A stretch of 64,000 nucleotides of DNA from Spirochaetota bacterium (GCA_026398615.1 JAPLSN010000014.1:62001-126000); one strand, 5' to 3'. Counted from the stretch's first letter, positions 30,000-39,668 are shown. Notes: generated by a model from the letters alone, not told the origin. Program-made: numbers and translations.

Positions 30000-31688
30000 A
30001 TGGCGGCCAAGCGCCTCCCCCTGGTACCGATCATCGTCGGCTTCGTGCTCCTCGGGTACGGAGCCGCCCTCCTCTTCGCGGTCTACGAAGGCACTCCCGC
30101 CAGGATCATCCCCCGGTTCCTCCTCTCGTGGCGGATGCTCAGGGCCGCGATCATGCTCTCGTCGCTGATAATCCCCGTCCTCTTCGCCGCGGCCGCGGCA
30201 TCGGCTTCGTTTACCGTGCATGAAGGAGGGAAGTCCTTCGACGCGGTGCGACCCATCCTGGCTCCTGCGCTGATGCTCTGCGTCCTTTTCTCCTCGTACC
30301 GGCTGATCGCGGTGCCTCCCCTCGTCCGCGCCCTGAGAACGGCCGAAACGACGAGCCGTCATTTCAAGGAAGCCTTCCGGAACGCGGAAGACGCATTCCA
30401 TAACAGGGATTACCCGGGCGCGCAGGAAGCCCTCGCCATCTGCCGAAGGATAGATTCGAACGACCGCGCGTTCTCGGACCTGAACGACCAGGTCGAAGCC
30501 GAAATCATCAAGCGCTCGGCGTCGGCCAACGATGCCCGGATGCCCGATGCGCCGCCGGCCGCATCAGGCATCGTTCCGGCCGAGAACGCCGAAGGATGGT
30601 ATGCCCGTGCCCGCGAAGCTGAGGCCAAGGGAGATTTTCACACGGCCCTCTTTTTCATCGACCGGGCCCTGACCATGTCGCCCGAAGAACCCGCGTACCG
30701 CGCCGAACGCAAGAAGATCCTGGACGCGGTCGCCGCCCTGAAACCGCCTCCCGAGGATACCGTGAACGGCGCCATCTACGCCCGGAAGATCCGTGGATAC
30801 CAGGCCTTGCGCGCGGGAGATCCCAGGACCGCGTACGCCATCTACCTGGAACTCTCGAAGACGGTGCCGAACGATCCGGATGTCGTCCACTACCTCAAGG
30901 AAAGCCTCGCGGAGCTGTCGAAATCGGTCGTATTCCTCGACAACGCCATCAGGGCGCTGGGAGCGTCGCCTTCGGGGAGATTCCTCGTCGTGCGGCGGGA
31001 ATCGGGCGTCGAATACGTGCTGGCCGCGAAACGCGCCGTCGACAGCTGGGACGCGGTGTATTTCGAGGACATGGAACTGGCGGTATTCGAAAACGGGCAG
31101 GCGACGACGAGGGTGTCGTCCCGGTACGCCCGCCTGCACGGGGCGACGGCCCTGCTCAGGACCGTGGATCGCGACGCCCCCGACACCGTGTTTGAACCCC
31201 GGTGGACGGCCGGCAAGCCCGAGCTGTCCTTCGCCGCGGAGATGCCGATCGACCATGAAACCGCCGCGCGGATCCTGTCCCTGCGGAACGGGATGGATGC
31301 CGTGTCATTTTCGACCCTCTGGTCCGGGCTCGACGACGTCAGGCGCTACGGCGTCGATCCGTTGCCGTACCGGAAGGAAATGGCCAACCGCGCGGTATTC
31401 CCGTTCGCGGCGCTGATGTCCGTGCTCCTCGGCGTGGCGTTCGGGGCGCGATTCCGGCGACGGGAAGCCCCGAACGCGCTGGTAACCGCTTTCGGGATGG
31501 CAGTCATGACCGCTTCCGCCGCATTCGTATTTGCCGGGATATCCTGGCTCGGCGGCGGCGTCGTGGAAAACCTCTACGACCTGCTTCCCGCCGCCGGAGC
31601 CTTCTCCGTGTGGATCGGAGCCTCCGCCGTCGCGGTGGCCGGTTCGCTCCTGGCTGCCGGCCGCGCCCTCTCGCATGTCCGCCCCTGA
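30000..31688 (+). CDS. TPR membrane protein with LptF/LptG-like tail
   Basis: A 562-residue protein. Three N-terminal helices (to about residue 105) are followed by soluble helical repeats of TPR type (about 118-300, for example ARAAEAKGDF-like units and ALTMSPEEPAYRAERKKIL). Residues about 315-440 are a beta-rich domain (SGRFLVVRRESGVEYVLAAK, WDAVYFEDMELAVFENGQ) and the last 130 residues hold three helices beginning NRAVFPFAALMSVLLGVAFGARFRR. That last part closely recalls the C-terminus of LptF/LptG, the LPS-export permeases. A TTG at 29994 could also be the start, overlapping the previous stop. The next gene overlaps by 14 bp. Confidence 0.8.
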   Translation: MAAKRLPLVPIIVGFVLLGYGAALLFAVYEGTPARIIPRFLLSWRMLRAAIMLSSLIIPVLFAAAAASASFTVHEGGKSFDAVRPILAPALMLCVLFSSYRLIAVPPLVRALRTAETTSRHFKEAFRNAEDAFHNRDYPGAQEALAICRRIDSNDRAFSDLNDQVEAEIIKRSASANDARMPDAPPAASGIVPAENAEGWYARAREAEAKGDFHTALFFIDRALTMSPEEPAYRAERKKILDAVAALKPPPEDTVNGAIYARKIRGYQALRAGDPRTAYAIYLELSKTVPNDPDVVHYLKESLAELSKSVVFLDNAIRALGASPSGRFLVVRRESGVEYVLAAKRAVDSWDAVYFEDMELAVFENGQATTRVSSRYARLHGATALLRTVDRDAPDTVFEPRWTAGKPELSFAAEMPIDHETAARILSLRNGMDAVSFSTLWSGLDDVRRYGVDPLPYRKEMANRAVFPFAALMSVLLGVAFGARFRRREAPNALVTAFGMAVMTASAAFVFAGISWLGGGVVENLYDLLPAAGAFSVWIGASAVAVAGSLLAAGRALSHVRP

Positions 31689-32544
31689 GCCCCGTCCCCA
31701 TGGGGAACGATTCCCCGACCGAACAGGCCCCCTCGTGCCGAAAACGCGTCGTGAACGCTTCACATCGTTCGCGCGCGACGTTGCGGTCGACCACGCGGCG
31801 ACGCTGGCCCTGGCAATCCTCGGGTTCGCTGCAGGCATCTTCGGGATAGCGACGGGAGCCATGATGGGCGCGATGATCGACGCGGTCCGCGGGAATCGCT
31901 CCGTCCGGAAAGCGCTCCTGGCCCTGCTTGGGGATCCCGGCGCGCCCGCGCCCCGTAACGAGCCCGTGCGCGGAATAGCCCGCGGAGCGCTGCTGTCGGC
32001 TTCCTGGATGGCGAAGCGGGGCGTGACACCGGACGAAGCGCTTCCGGAACTGGAAACCGCGATCGGACTTGCGGACGCATGCGGGAAGGCGTTCCTTTCA
32101 TACCTGTCGATTCTCGCGCGGGAGGGGTCGGTTCCCGGCGATCCCGCCTCATTCGCTTCAGCCTTCGCCGCCGACGCGTCGCCCCGGGCGCGGCATTTCC
32201 TGGCCAGCGCCGTGTACGCGGTCATACGCACGGGCGGATCGACCCTCGACCTGCGTTCCGAAGCCGAAGCCGGGGCCCTGCTCCGCGCGAGCGGCGTCGG
32301 GGACGACGAGGTCATCGAAGCGCGGGCCGCGTCCTTCCCGGGCTACGACGACCCGTGGATCGTCCTCGACCTTCCCCGCGGCGCTTCGGTCCCGCTCGTC
32401 CGAAGCGCCTTCAGGGCTGCGTCCAAGCGCTTCCACCCTGACGGGCCCGCGCCCGACCCGGCCCGCTTCATCGCCGCGAAAAAGGCCATGGACGCCATCG
32501 TCGGGTCGAAAGCGCCGCATGAGCCCGGGCAGGGACGCGGCTGA
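31675..32544 (+). CDS. DjlA-like membrane-anchored J-domain protein
   Basis: A 289-residue protein with an N-terminal Gly-rich hydrophobic helix (ILGFAAGIFGIATGAMMGAM), a helical middle (about 95-215) in the position of the TerB domain of DjlA, and a C-terminal J domain (about 228-280) containing the HPD motif (KRFHPDGP). J proteins stimulate the ATPase of DnaK-type chaperones; DjlA types work at the inner membrane. The ATG overlaps the end of the TPR membrane protein by 14 bp. The linkage suggests DnaK recruitment to this membrane complex (inference). Confidence 0.82.
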   Translation: MSAPEPRPHGERFPDRTGPLVPKTRRERFTSFARDVAVDHAATLALAILGFAAGIFGIATGAMMGAMIDAVRGNRSVRKALLALLGDPGAPAPRNEPVRGIARGALLSASWMAKRGVTPDEALPELETAIGLADACGKAFLSYLSILAREGSVPGDPASFASAFAADASPRARHFLASAVYAVIRTGGSTLDLRSEAEAGALLRASGVGDDEVIEARAASFPGYDDPWIVLDLPRGASVPLVRSAFRAASKRFHPDGPAPDPARFIAAKKAMDAIVGSKAPHEPGQGRG

Positions 32545-32562
32545 CCTGGCCCGCGGGGGTTT

Positions 32563-33207
32563 TCACATCCCGGTGGGGAAAAGGCTGCCCTGGGGATCCC
32601 TGAGCCGGTCTTCTATCGTCGAAACGATCGCGCACAGGTCCTTGGAGTCCGCGACGAAATCGAGGCGGTCCCCCGGCACGACGAGGACGGGCGACAGCTC
32701 GAAGCACTCGATCCATGATTCGTAGAGCCGGTTGAGCCCGTCGAGATAATCCTCGGGGATGCCGGACTCGAAACCGCGGCCCCGCATCGCGATCCTGAGG
32801 CGCAGCGTCGGAACGGAGGCGCGCAGGTAGACCACGAGATCCGGCGCCGGGAGCAGGCCGCTGAAGGTCCGGTAGAGCTCGCGGTATGTCGCCCAATCCC
32901 TGTCGCTCATGTTTCCCTGTTCGTGGAGGTTGCGGGCGAACACCTCCGCGTCCTCATAGATGGACCGGTCCTGCACGACGGAATGGGGATCGTCCGCCAG
33001 GGCCCGGTGCGATTTCACGCGATGCGTCAGGAAGAATACCTGGGACTGGAAAGCCCAGCGCTTCATGTCCCGGTAGAAGTCCTCGAGGTACGGGTTCTCC
33101 GCGACGGGTTCGAAAAACGGGTGGTAGCCCAGACGCTCCGAGAGAAGCTTGACGAGGGTCGATTTCCCCGCGCCGATGTTCCCCGCGAGGACGAGGTACT
33201 TCTTCAT
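32563..33207 (-). CDS. deoxynucleoside kinase (dCK/dGK family)
   Basis: A 214-residue kinase with the P-loop GNIGAGKST, the substrate-recognition DRSIYEDAEVF (DRS motif) and the lid arginines in RIAMRGRGFESGI. It phosphorylates deoxynucleosides for salvage; which base is preferred cannot be told from sequence alone. Length is normal (about 210-220). Convergent with the J-domain gene (18-base gap) and 16 bases after the glucosidase gene. Confidence 0.93.
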   Translation of the reverse strand: MKKYLVLAGNIGAGKSTLVKLLSERLGYHPFFEPVAENPYLEDFYRDMKRWAFQSQVFFLTHRVKSHRALADDPHSVVQDRSIYEDAEVFARNLHEQGNMSDRDWATYRELYRTFSGLLPAPDLVVYLRASVPTLRLRIAMRGRGFESGIPEDYLDGLNRLYESWIECFELSPVLVVPGDRLDFVADSKDLCAIVSTIEDRLRDPQGSLFPTGM

Positions 33208-33223
33208 GGGTGTTCCACGCCTT

Positions 33224-34864
33224 TCACGGCGTTTTTCCGGTGGAGACGGAGGCGTTGACGCCTCCGTCGGGAATCCGTTCGGCGATCACGGCTTCACAGG
33301 GAATCAGGGACTGGATCCCCGCCTGGAGGCGCGAGCCCTCCGCCCGGGAGTTCCCCGCCAGCACGATTGCTCCCGTTTCCAGGCGGACGCGGAGGACGCG
33401 CGATGAAAAGTTGAGGATGACGAGGACCGTGCGCCCGCCTTGAGCTTTCCGCTCGTACGCGAGCGCATCGCGATGCAAGTCCAGGAAATCGATGCTCCCT
33501 TCCCCGAGCGCCGAATTCGAGCGGCGCAGGGCGATGAGGCGGCGGTACCAGGAGAGGAGCGACGAGGCGTCCGACTTCTGGGTTTCGACATTGCGCGCCC
33601 GCCGGTCGGGATTCACGGGAAGCCAGGGTTCGCCCCCCGAAAATCCCGCGTTGGGCGATCCGTCCCATTGCATCGGGGTGCGCTCGGGGTCGCGGCCGAG
33701 GAAACCGAGCGGCCAGGTGTTGATCCCCAGCGGGTCCCTCAGGGAACGACGGGGCACGCGTACGCATTGCATGCCGATCTCCTCGCCGTAATACAGGAAG
33801 GGCGTGCCGCGCAGGGTCAGGAGCATGGCCGCCGCGACGCGATTCCGCCCTTCCGTGATCGATGGGTCGCGCGAACGGTAGCGCCAGGCGTGGCGGGGCC
33901 GGTCGTGGTTGCTCAGGGTGAAATTCGGCCAGGCGCCGGGCGGCAGGCCGGCGTACCAGCGCTCCGCCGACGACCTGAACGCCCGGGCGCTCCAGCCCTG
34001 GCGGAGAAAGTCGAAGTTGAAGGCCATGTGGAGCTCATCGCCGGATTGGCCGTGGCAGGACGCGGCGAGGGCGGGATCCTGCCCGTGGGTTTCGCCGATG
34101 AGCACGCGTTCGCCGGCCGTGTCGGCTACCGTCCGCATCTCGCGGAATATCTCATGCACCTCCGGCCGGTTCCTGTCGTAGATGTGGCGCTGGAAAAAAT
34201 CGGGGATCGCCTTGAACGCGAACGGGTTGGAGCGCAGGTCGGAATCCTTGATGTACGCAGTGGCGACATCGAGCCTGAACCCGTCGACGCCCAGGTCGTA
34301 CCACCAGCGCATGATCTCGAAGAATGCTTTCCGGACCTCGGGGTTGCGCCAGTCGAATTCGGGCTGGTGCCGCGTGAAGGTGCCCAGGTAACGCTCGCCG
34401 GTGGCCGGGTTGGGATGCCAGGCGCTCCCCAGTTCGAAGAGGGCTTTCCAGTTGTTGGGCGGCTTCCCGGCATCGGGCGTCCACAGGTACCAGCCGTGTT
34501 TCGGGTTTCCCTTCGAAGCCCTGGCTTCGACGAACCAGGGATGTTCGTCGGAACTATGGTTGGCCACGAGGTCCAGGACGATCCGGATGCCCTTCGCCTT
34601 CGCCGCCGCGACGAGGGTCCTGAAATCCCCGAGGGTCCCGAAAAGCGGATCCACGCCCCGGTAGTCCGCGACGTCGTACCCGAAGTCCTTCATGGGGCTC
34701 GTAAAGAAGGGGGAAATCCACAGCGCGCCGACGCCGAGCCAGGCCAGGTACTCCAGCCGTGACGTGAGCCCGGCGAGGTCCCCAACCCCGTCCCCGTCGG
34801 AATCCAAGAAGCTCCTCGGGTAGACCTGGTAGAACACCGCGTCTTCCCACCACTTTCCCGGCAT
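33224..34864 (-). CDS. GH13 alpha-glucosidase (oligo-1,6-glucosidase type)
   Basis: A 546-residue cytoplasmic GH13 enzyme. The conserved regions are DLVANHSSDEHPWF, GFRLDVA (nucleophile Asp), LIGETHG (acid/base Glu) and LSNHDRPR (transition-state Asp). It opens WWEDAVFYQVYPRSFLDSDGDGVGDL, typical of the oligo-1,6-glucosidase/alpha-glucosidase subfamilies, and has the C-terminal beta domain. It releases glucose from short alpha-linked oligosaccharides. The ATG has TAGGAGG upstream; only 10 bases separate it from trpS. Confidence 0.95.
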   Translation of the reverse strand: MPGKWWEDAVFYQVYPRSFLDSDGDGVGDLAGLTSRLEYLAWLGVGALWISPFFTSPMKDFGYDVADYRGVDPLFGTLGDFRTLVAAAKAKGIRIVLDLVANHSSDEHPWFVEARASKGNPKHGWYLWTPDAGKPPNNWKALFELGSAWHPNPATGERYLGTFTRHQPEFDWRNPEVRKAFFEIMRWWYDLGVDGFRLDVATAYIKDSDLRSNPFAFKAIPDFFQRHIYDRNRPEVHEIFREMRTVADTAGERVLIGETHGQDPALAASCHGQSGDELHMAFNFDFLRQGWSARAFRSSAERWYAGLPPGAWPNFTLSNHDRPRHAWRYRSRDPSITEGRNRVAAAMLLTLRGTPFLYYGEEIGMQCVRVPRRSLRDPLGINTWPLGFLGRDPERTPMQWDGSPNAGFSGGEPWLPVNPDRRARNVETQKSDASSLLSWYRRLIALRRSNSALGEGSIDFLDLHRDALAYERKAQGGRTVLVILNFSSRVLRVRLETGAIVLAGNSRAEGSRLQAGIQSLIPCEAVIAERIPDGGVNASVSTGKTP

Positions 34865-34874
34865 CGCGGACCTC

Positions 34875-35939
34875 CTATTGGTTGACCGCCTTGTCCCGCT
34901 TCTTCTTTACGTCCTCCGCTTTCCGCGCGATGCGATTCCAGACCGCCGAAAGACCCATCGCCTTGAGCGCGAGGTTGAGCGTGGCGCGGGCTTCCTCGCG
35001 CATGCGCATCGTGCCGTCGTAGACGATTTCGTCGGCGAGTCCGCTCACGGACTCGTACTTCGCGCGACGCTCGCGGATCGGGTCGAGGAAGGCGTTGAGC
35101 GCCGTCACCAGCTTCTCCTTCACCTCGACGTCGCCCACCTTGCCGACGCGGTAGCGGACTTTCAGATCCTCCACCTGCGCGGCGTCCGGGTTGAAGACGT
35201 CGTGGTAGACGAAGACGGGATTGCCTTCAACGGTTCCCGGCACATCGGCGCTCACGCGCTTGGGGTCCGTGAACATGGACATGACGCGCTTGCGCACGGT
35301 CTTCCCGTCGTCCGAGAGGTAGATGGCGTTGTCGAGGCTCTTGGACATCTTGGTGCCGCCGTCGGTGCCGACGAGGCTGCCCACGTCGCTGACCAGGACT
35401 TCGGGCACGGGGAAAGTCTCGCCGTAGAGGAAGTTGAAACGCCGCGCGATCTCCCGCGTGAGCTCGACGTGGGCGACATTGTCCTTGCCCACCGGGACGA
35501 GGTGGGCGCGCGGCATGAGGATGTCGGCGGTCTGGAGTATCGGGTAGCCGAGGAGGCCGAAGGGCATCTCCTCGATCCCGGCTCCCTGGGCCATCTCCTT
35601 GAGGCTGGGGATGCGGGAGAGCCGGGGTACGGTGACGAGGTTGCCGAAGAGGAGGGCCAGCTCGGCCACCTCGGGTACGGCGGACTGGAGGTAGATGACG
35701 CTCTTCGCCGGATCGATGCCGCAGGCCAGGTAGTCGAGGACGGCCGAGCGGACGTTGTCCGGAAGTGCTTCGATGTTTTCCTTTTCCGGCTTGGTCGTCA
35801 GGGTGTGGAGGTCGGCGATGATGAAAAAACAATCGTACTCGTCCTGGAGCCGGACGCGGTTCCTGACCGAACCGACGTAATGGCCGAGATGCAGCTTCCC
35901 GGTGGGCCGGTCGCCCGTCAATATGCGTTTGCGTTCCAT
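34875..35939 (-). CDS. trpS: tryptophanyl-tRNA synthetase
   Basis: A 354-residue class Ic synthetase with the HIGH-type motif GKLHLGHYVG and the KMSKS loop GTKMSKSLDN, plus LQTADILMPRAHLVPVGKDN around the tryptophan site. The C-terminus carries a Lys-rich extension (AEDVKKKRDK). It charges tRNA-Trp. A sigma-70 promoter lies 70-100 bases upstream. The glucosidase and deoxynucleoside kinase genes appear to be in the same transcript. Confidence 0.97.
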   Translation of the reverse strand: MERKRILTGDRPTGKLHLGHYVGSVRNRVRLQDEYDCFFIIADLHTLTTKPEKENIEALPDNVRSAVLDYLACGIDPAKSVIYLQSAVPEVAELALLFGNLVTVPRLSRIPSLKEMAQGAGIEEMPFGLLGYPILQTADILMPRAHLVPVGKDNVAHVELTREIARRFNFLYGETFPVPEVLVSDVGSLVGTDGGTKMSKSLDNAIYLSDDGKTVRKRVMSMFTDPKRVSADVPGTVEGNPVFVYHDVFNPDAAQVEDLKVRYRVGKVGDVEVKEKLVTALNAFLDPIRERRAKYESVSGLADEIVYDGTMRMREEARATLNLALKAMGLSAVWNRIARKAEDVKKKRDKAVNQ

Positions 35940-36008
35940 GGTGGTCTCCGTGGTGATGCGTCGGACAGCCGCGATCAGTCGATTTTCAGATTCAGCGTCT
36001 CGTCAGCG

Positions 36009-36038
36009 ATTCTAGCGAAAAGTACGCACCCCGCGCAA
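36009..36038 (-). promoter_or_regulatory. sigma-70 promoter of trpS
   Basis: TTGCGC (36033-36038), an 18-bp spacer and TAGAAT (36009-36014) on the minus strand; leader about 65 bases. Confidence 0.7.
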
Positions 36039-36052
36039 TCGGGGATTCCGTT

Positions 36053-39000
36053 TCACTTCCCCCAGTACTGGAACGCCGCCCAGTAGAACGGGCTCGCGTA
36101 GTCCCCGCGCGCCCAGGGCACCAGCGCGTTCCAGGGCGCAGTCTTCCAGCCGCCGCCCCGTACCAGTTCCTGCGTTTCGCGCAACGCGTCGGCCGGGGCG
36201 ACACCCTTGGCCAGCTTGGCGTGGAACAGGGTCATGAACAGCCGCGTGCCCTCGTCGTCCACCGGCCACAGGCTGGCCACGACGCCGTTGGCGCCCGCCG
36301 TCATCCACGACTGCACGAGCCCGACGACGCCCTCCGTCGCCGTCAGCTTGCCCTCCGCCGTCTCGCAGGCCGACAGCACGACGAGGTCGGCCTTCAGCTT
36401 CAAGCCCACGATCTCCGCCGCCAGGAGCGACCCGTCCGCCCCCGTCGTACCCTCGACCAAACGCGCATAGGCCGCCCGCTCCGCCTGCGGCACGGCTTCC
36501 GCCTGCGTGAGCACGATGCGGCTCGTCTCCGGGAAGTCCGCCACCGATTCCCCGTGGCAGGCGAAGTGCAGGATGCGCGCGTCGGACAGGCGCACGGTGC
36601 CGGACTTCACCGCCATCCCCGCGTCGAGCTTCTTCACCGCGGCCTCGCTGGCCATGATGCCGGAGAAGGTCGCCGCCTCCGCGTCCTTGGCGGCCGGGTA
36701 GTGCAGCTTCACGACGTCCCTGGCTTCCCGTTCCGCCCCCGGCAGGTCGTTCCAGCCCTTTTCCCGGTAGCCCCGGCTGGCGATGACGGCCAGCGCCTCG
36801 ATCCGTCGCTCGGGATCGATGAAAGCTTCGCCTTCACGATCGTTCGAGGCGTCGTAGTACGCGCCGCCGAAGGCGAGCAGGGGCAGACGCTTCAGGGACG
36901 CGTAATCGCGGGCGGGCGAACGCAGGCGGTACAGCACCGCCAGCGAAGGCGCATAGCCCAGCTTGAACGCTTCGCCGTAGAGCCTGGTCCCCCACGGCAG
37001 GTTTTCCCAGGGTACGAGGGCGAGGATCCCGTCGGGGACGATGACGATGCGCTCCGTCCCCGCCGGGACGCTCGACCCAGGCGGCGTGAGGAAGGGGGCG
37101 AGCCGCGACCAGATCGCCTCCGGCTTTTCCTTGAACGGCTCGCCGCGGCTCCTGGCGACGAGCGCCGACCGGTACGACGCGACCAGGGCGGCCGTGCCGC
37201 CGGGCGCCTCGTCCAGCTTCGAGTATCGCACCGCGCCGTTTCGCGTCACCGTGAACAGCCCGGACCCAGATTCATCGACCAGGTAGACGAGCGCGGTCTC
37301 CCCGGGCGCCAGGGCCTTCGCGGCATCCGCCAGCGCGGGAATCTCAGGCAGGCGCAGTTCACCGTAGCGGGGGTACTTCGCGGCCAGGCTTTCCTCGTAG
37401 CCGTCGAGTTCGCGTTCGGCTTTCGTGACGGCTTCACGGAGCACGGGCAGTCGCGAGACGGCGTTCTGTCCGCCCGCCTGCGCTGCCGCCGCAAGGTCGC
37501 CCCGCGCCCGCGCGAGTGCATCGTTTTTCGCCATCCACACGGTGCGCTCCGCATCGGAAACTCCGGAAGTCTCGAGCGCGGCCTTGCCGGACAAGCCTTC
37601 GAGGAAGCCGCGGCCACGGTAACGTTCCCATTGAGCAAGGGCGGACTCAGGATCGAAGGCGGCAAGGGAGAGCATCGCGCCTTTCAGGCTGGCGCCCGCG
37701 CTTTCGGCGAACTGCAGTTTTTCGCTGGCGGTACCGGTCTTCGAGCGGACTTCCAGCGCGTAGTCGACGGCATGCGCAAGGGAGATCGCGGCGGCTGCGC
37801 GGTCTGACCGGGAAATGTCGTTACGGCAGCGGTCTGTCCAGTTATAGAGCAGCGATTGCGTTGAGCAAATGGTTTCATACAGACCGATGGATTGAGCATA
37901 AAAGTCGTCGGCTTCCTGGAATTTCCCCAGGGCCTTCGCGATGTACCCCAAACGCATGATGCAGTTCGCCTCTCCCTGGATGTCGCCAATCTTCCGGTAC
38001 AACGGAAGGGCTTCTTCGTAGCGAACTCTTGCGCCGTTGTGGTCGCTCCGGCGCAAGGCGATTTCCCCGAGCCTCATGATGCAGTTCGCCTCGCCCTGGA
38101 CGGAACCTATCTTCCTGAACAGCGGCAGGGCTTCCTCGTAGCGGACTCCGGCGCCCTCGTGATCACTGCGCTCAAGGGCGATGTCCCCGAGGCTGAAGAT
38201 ACAGTGCGCCTCGCCCTGAATGGAGCCCAGTTTCCTGAACAGCAGCAAGGCTTCCTCGTAGCATGCTCTGGCGCTGTCGAAATTGCTGCGCCGCATGGCG
38301 ATTGCCCCGAGACTGAAGATACAGTTCGCCTCGCCCTGGACGGAGCCCACCTTCCGGAATAGCAGCAGGGCTTCCTCATAGCGGGCTCTGGCATTATCGT
38401 GATCCCCGCGGGCCAGGGCGATGTCCCCGAGAGAGAAGATACAGTCCGCCTCGCCCTGGACGGAGCCCACCTTCCGGTACAGCAGCAGGGCTTCCTCATA
38501 GCGGGCTCTGGCACCGTCGTGATCGCTGCGGGCAAAGGCGATATACCCGAGATAGAAAATGCAGCTTGCCTCGCCCTGTAGGTCTCCCATGTTCCTGAAA
38601 AGCTGCAGCGCTTCCTCGAATCGTGCTCTGGCGCCGTCGTGATCGCTGCGCTCAAGCGCGATGTTCCCAAGACTGAAGATGCAGTTTGCCTCGCCCAGGA
38701 CTGCTCCCACCTTCCGGTAGAGCGCCAGGGCTTCTTCGAATCGGGCTCTGGCGCCGTCATGATCGCTGCGTGCAAGCGCGATATCCCCGAGGCTCTTTGT
38801 GCAGTTCGCCTCTCCCTGAACACTTCCCACCTTTCGATAGAGTGTCATGGCTTCCTCGAATCGGGCCCTGGCGCCGTCGTGATCGCTCCGCGCAAGAGCG
38901 ATGTCCCCAAGACCCATGATGCAGTTCGCCTCGCCCAGGACATTTTTTATCGATCTGTAGATTGCCAGGGCATCGGAAAACGCTATCGCGGCGCGATCAT

Positions 39001-39631
39001 TGTCGCTTCGATTATAAAAAAGGATTCTGCCTTTTATCAAACCGGCCCAGGCGAGCTCGTCACGGTTCCCCAGCCATTCAGCGATTTCCATGATCCGTGA
39101 AACGAGGATGAGACCGGTCTCCTGCTCGCCTTGGCCAGCGATCTGTTCCGCGGACGACAGGACGTCATCCATCCATGCTTCCGTGCAATCACCGCGGAAG
39201 ACAAGGCTCAGCCTTTTTCGCAGTGTTTCGTCGGACTCCTGATAGAAGAGGACAATCAACTGCGATGCATGATCTTTCGCTGCTCGATCCATCGCCTGGA
39301 ATACGAAACCGAACTTGTCTTCCTTCTTGTCAATTTTCAGCGTTAGCTTTTTCGCCACCCGTACAAGATCGAATTCGTACGATCCCCGGGAGCTTATCGA
39401 TGAAAGATATTCGCTCTCTGAAAAAAACTCCTTCCCGTTCACTTTCTCGATCACGTCATACTTCTGGAATCCCGCCCTCTCCGCGAGCGACCCCGGCACC
39501 ACCTCCGTGACCAGGATGCCGATGGGGGGTTTCGCCGAACCGGCAGCTTGCGCCTCGACATTGGAAAAACCCAAACTCAGCCCGACAAGGGCGACGGCAA
39601 TTGCATTCAGGAAGCCTGAACGTTTTCCCAT
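36053..39631 (-). CDS. exported PDZ-TPR-CHAT protein
   Basis: A 1192-residue protein. Residues 1-27 are a signal peptide (AVALVGLSLGFSNVEAQ). A PDZ domain follows (about 36-100, with ILVTEVVPGSLAERAGFQ). Residues 233-552 are eight nearly identical 40-residue TPR units starting GEANCI, with a degenerate ninth. Residues about 590-790 are helical. The C-terminal CHAT domain (about 810-1190) keeps the caspase-like dyad: His in HFACHG (H1026) and Cys in LSACET (C1089), so it may be an active protease. CHAT proteases are usually cytoplasmic; export here is unusual. The ATG has GGAGGA upstream. No obvious substrate gene is adjacent. Confidence 0.93.
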   Translation of the reverse strand: MGKRSGFLNAIAVALVGLSLGFSNVEAQAAGSAKPPIGILVTEVVPGSLAERAGFQKYDVIEKVNGKEFFSESEYLSSISSRGSYEFDLVRVAKKLTLKIDKKEDKFGFVFQAMDRAAKDHASQLIVLFYQESDETLRKRLSLVFRGDCTEAWMDDVLSSAEQIAGQGEQETGLILVSRIMEIAEWLGNRDELAWAGLIKGRILFYNRSDNDRAAIAFSDALAIYRSIKNVLGEANCIMGLGDIALARSDHDGARARFEEAMTLYRKVGSVQGEANCTKSLGDIALARSDHDGARARFEEALALYRKVGAVLGEANCIFSLGNIALERSDHDGARARFEEALQLFRNMGDLQGEASCIFYLGYIAFARSDHDGARARYEEALLLYRKVGSVQGEADCIFSLGDIALARGDHDNARARYEEALLLFRKVGSVQGEANCIFSLGAIAMRRSNFDSARACYEEALLLFRKLGSIQGEAHCIFSLGDIALERSDHEGAGVRYEEALPLFRKIGSVQGEANCIMRLGEIALRRSDHNGARVRYEEALPLYRKIGDIQGEANCIMRLGYIAKALGKFQEADDFYAQSIGLYETICSTQSLLYNWTDRCRNDISRSDRAAAAISLAHAVDYALEVRSKTGTASEKLQFAESAGASLKGAMLSLAAFDPESALAQWERYRGRGFLEGLSGKAALETSGVSDAERTVWMAKNDALARARGDLAAAAQAGGQNAVSRLPVLREAVTKAERELDGYEESLAAKYPRYGELRLPEIPALADAAKALAPGETALVYLVDESGSGLFTVTRNGAVRYSKLDEAPGGTAALVASYRSALVARSRGEPFKEKPEAIWSRLAPFLTPPGSSVPAGTERIVIVPDGILALVPWENLPWGTRLYGEAFKLGYAPSLAVLYRLRSPARDYASLKRLPLLAFGGAYYDASNDREGEAFIDPERRIEALAVIASRGYREKGWNDLPGAEREARDVVKLHYPAAKDAEAATFSGIMASEAAVKKLDAGMAVKSGTVRLSDARILHFACHGESVADFPETSRIVLTQAEAVPQAERAAYARLVEGTTGADGSLLAAEIVGLKLKADLVVLSACETAEGKLTATEGVVGLVQSWMTAGANGVVASLWPVDDEGTRLFMTLFHAKLAKGVAPADALRETQELVRGGGWKTAPWNALVPWARGDYASPFYWAAFQYWGK
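37976..38935 (-). repeat. eight 120-bp tandem repeats encoding TPR units
   Basis: Eight consecutive 120-bp units, highly similar at DNA level, encode the 40-residue TPRs of the CHAT protein. The low divergence suggests recent expansion or ongoing homogenisation; copy number may vary between strains. Confidence 0.9.
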
Positions 39632-39668
39632 GTTTTTCCTCCGACACCCAAAGCATAGCGCATGACGG

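Noticed and set aside
37976-38935. CRISPR or non-coding satellite
   Set aside because: The 120-bp units are in frame and encode regular TPRs.
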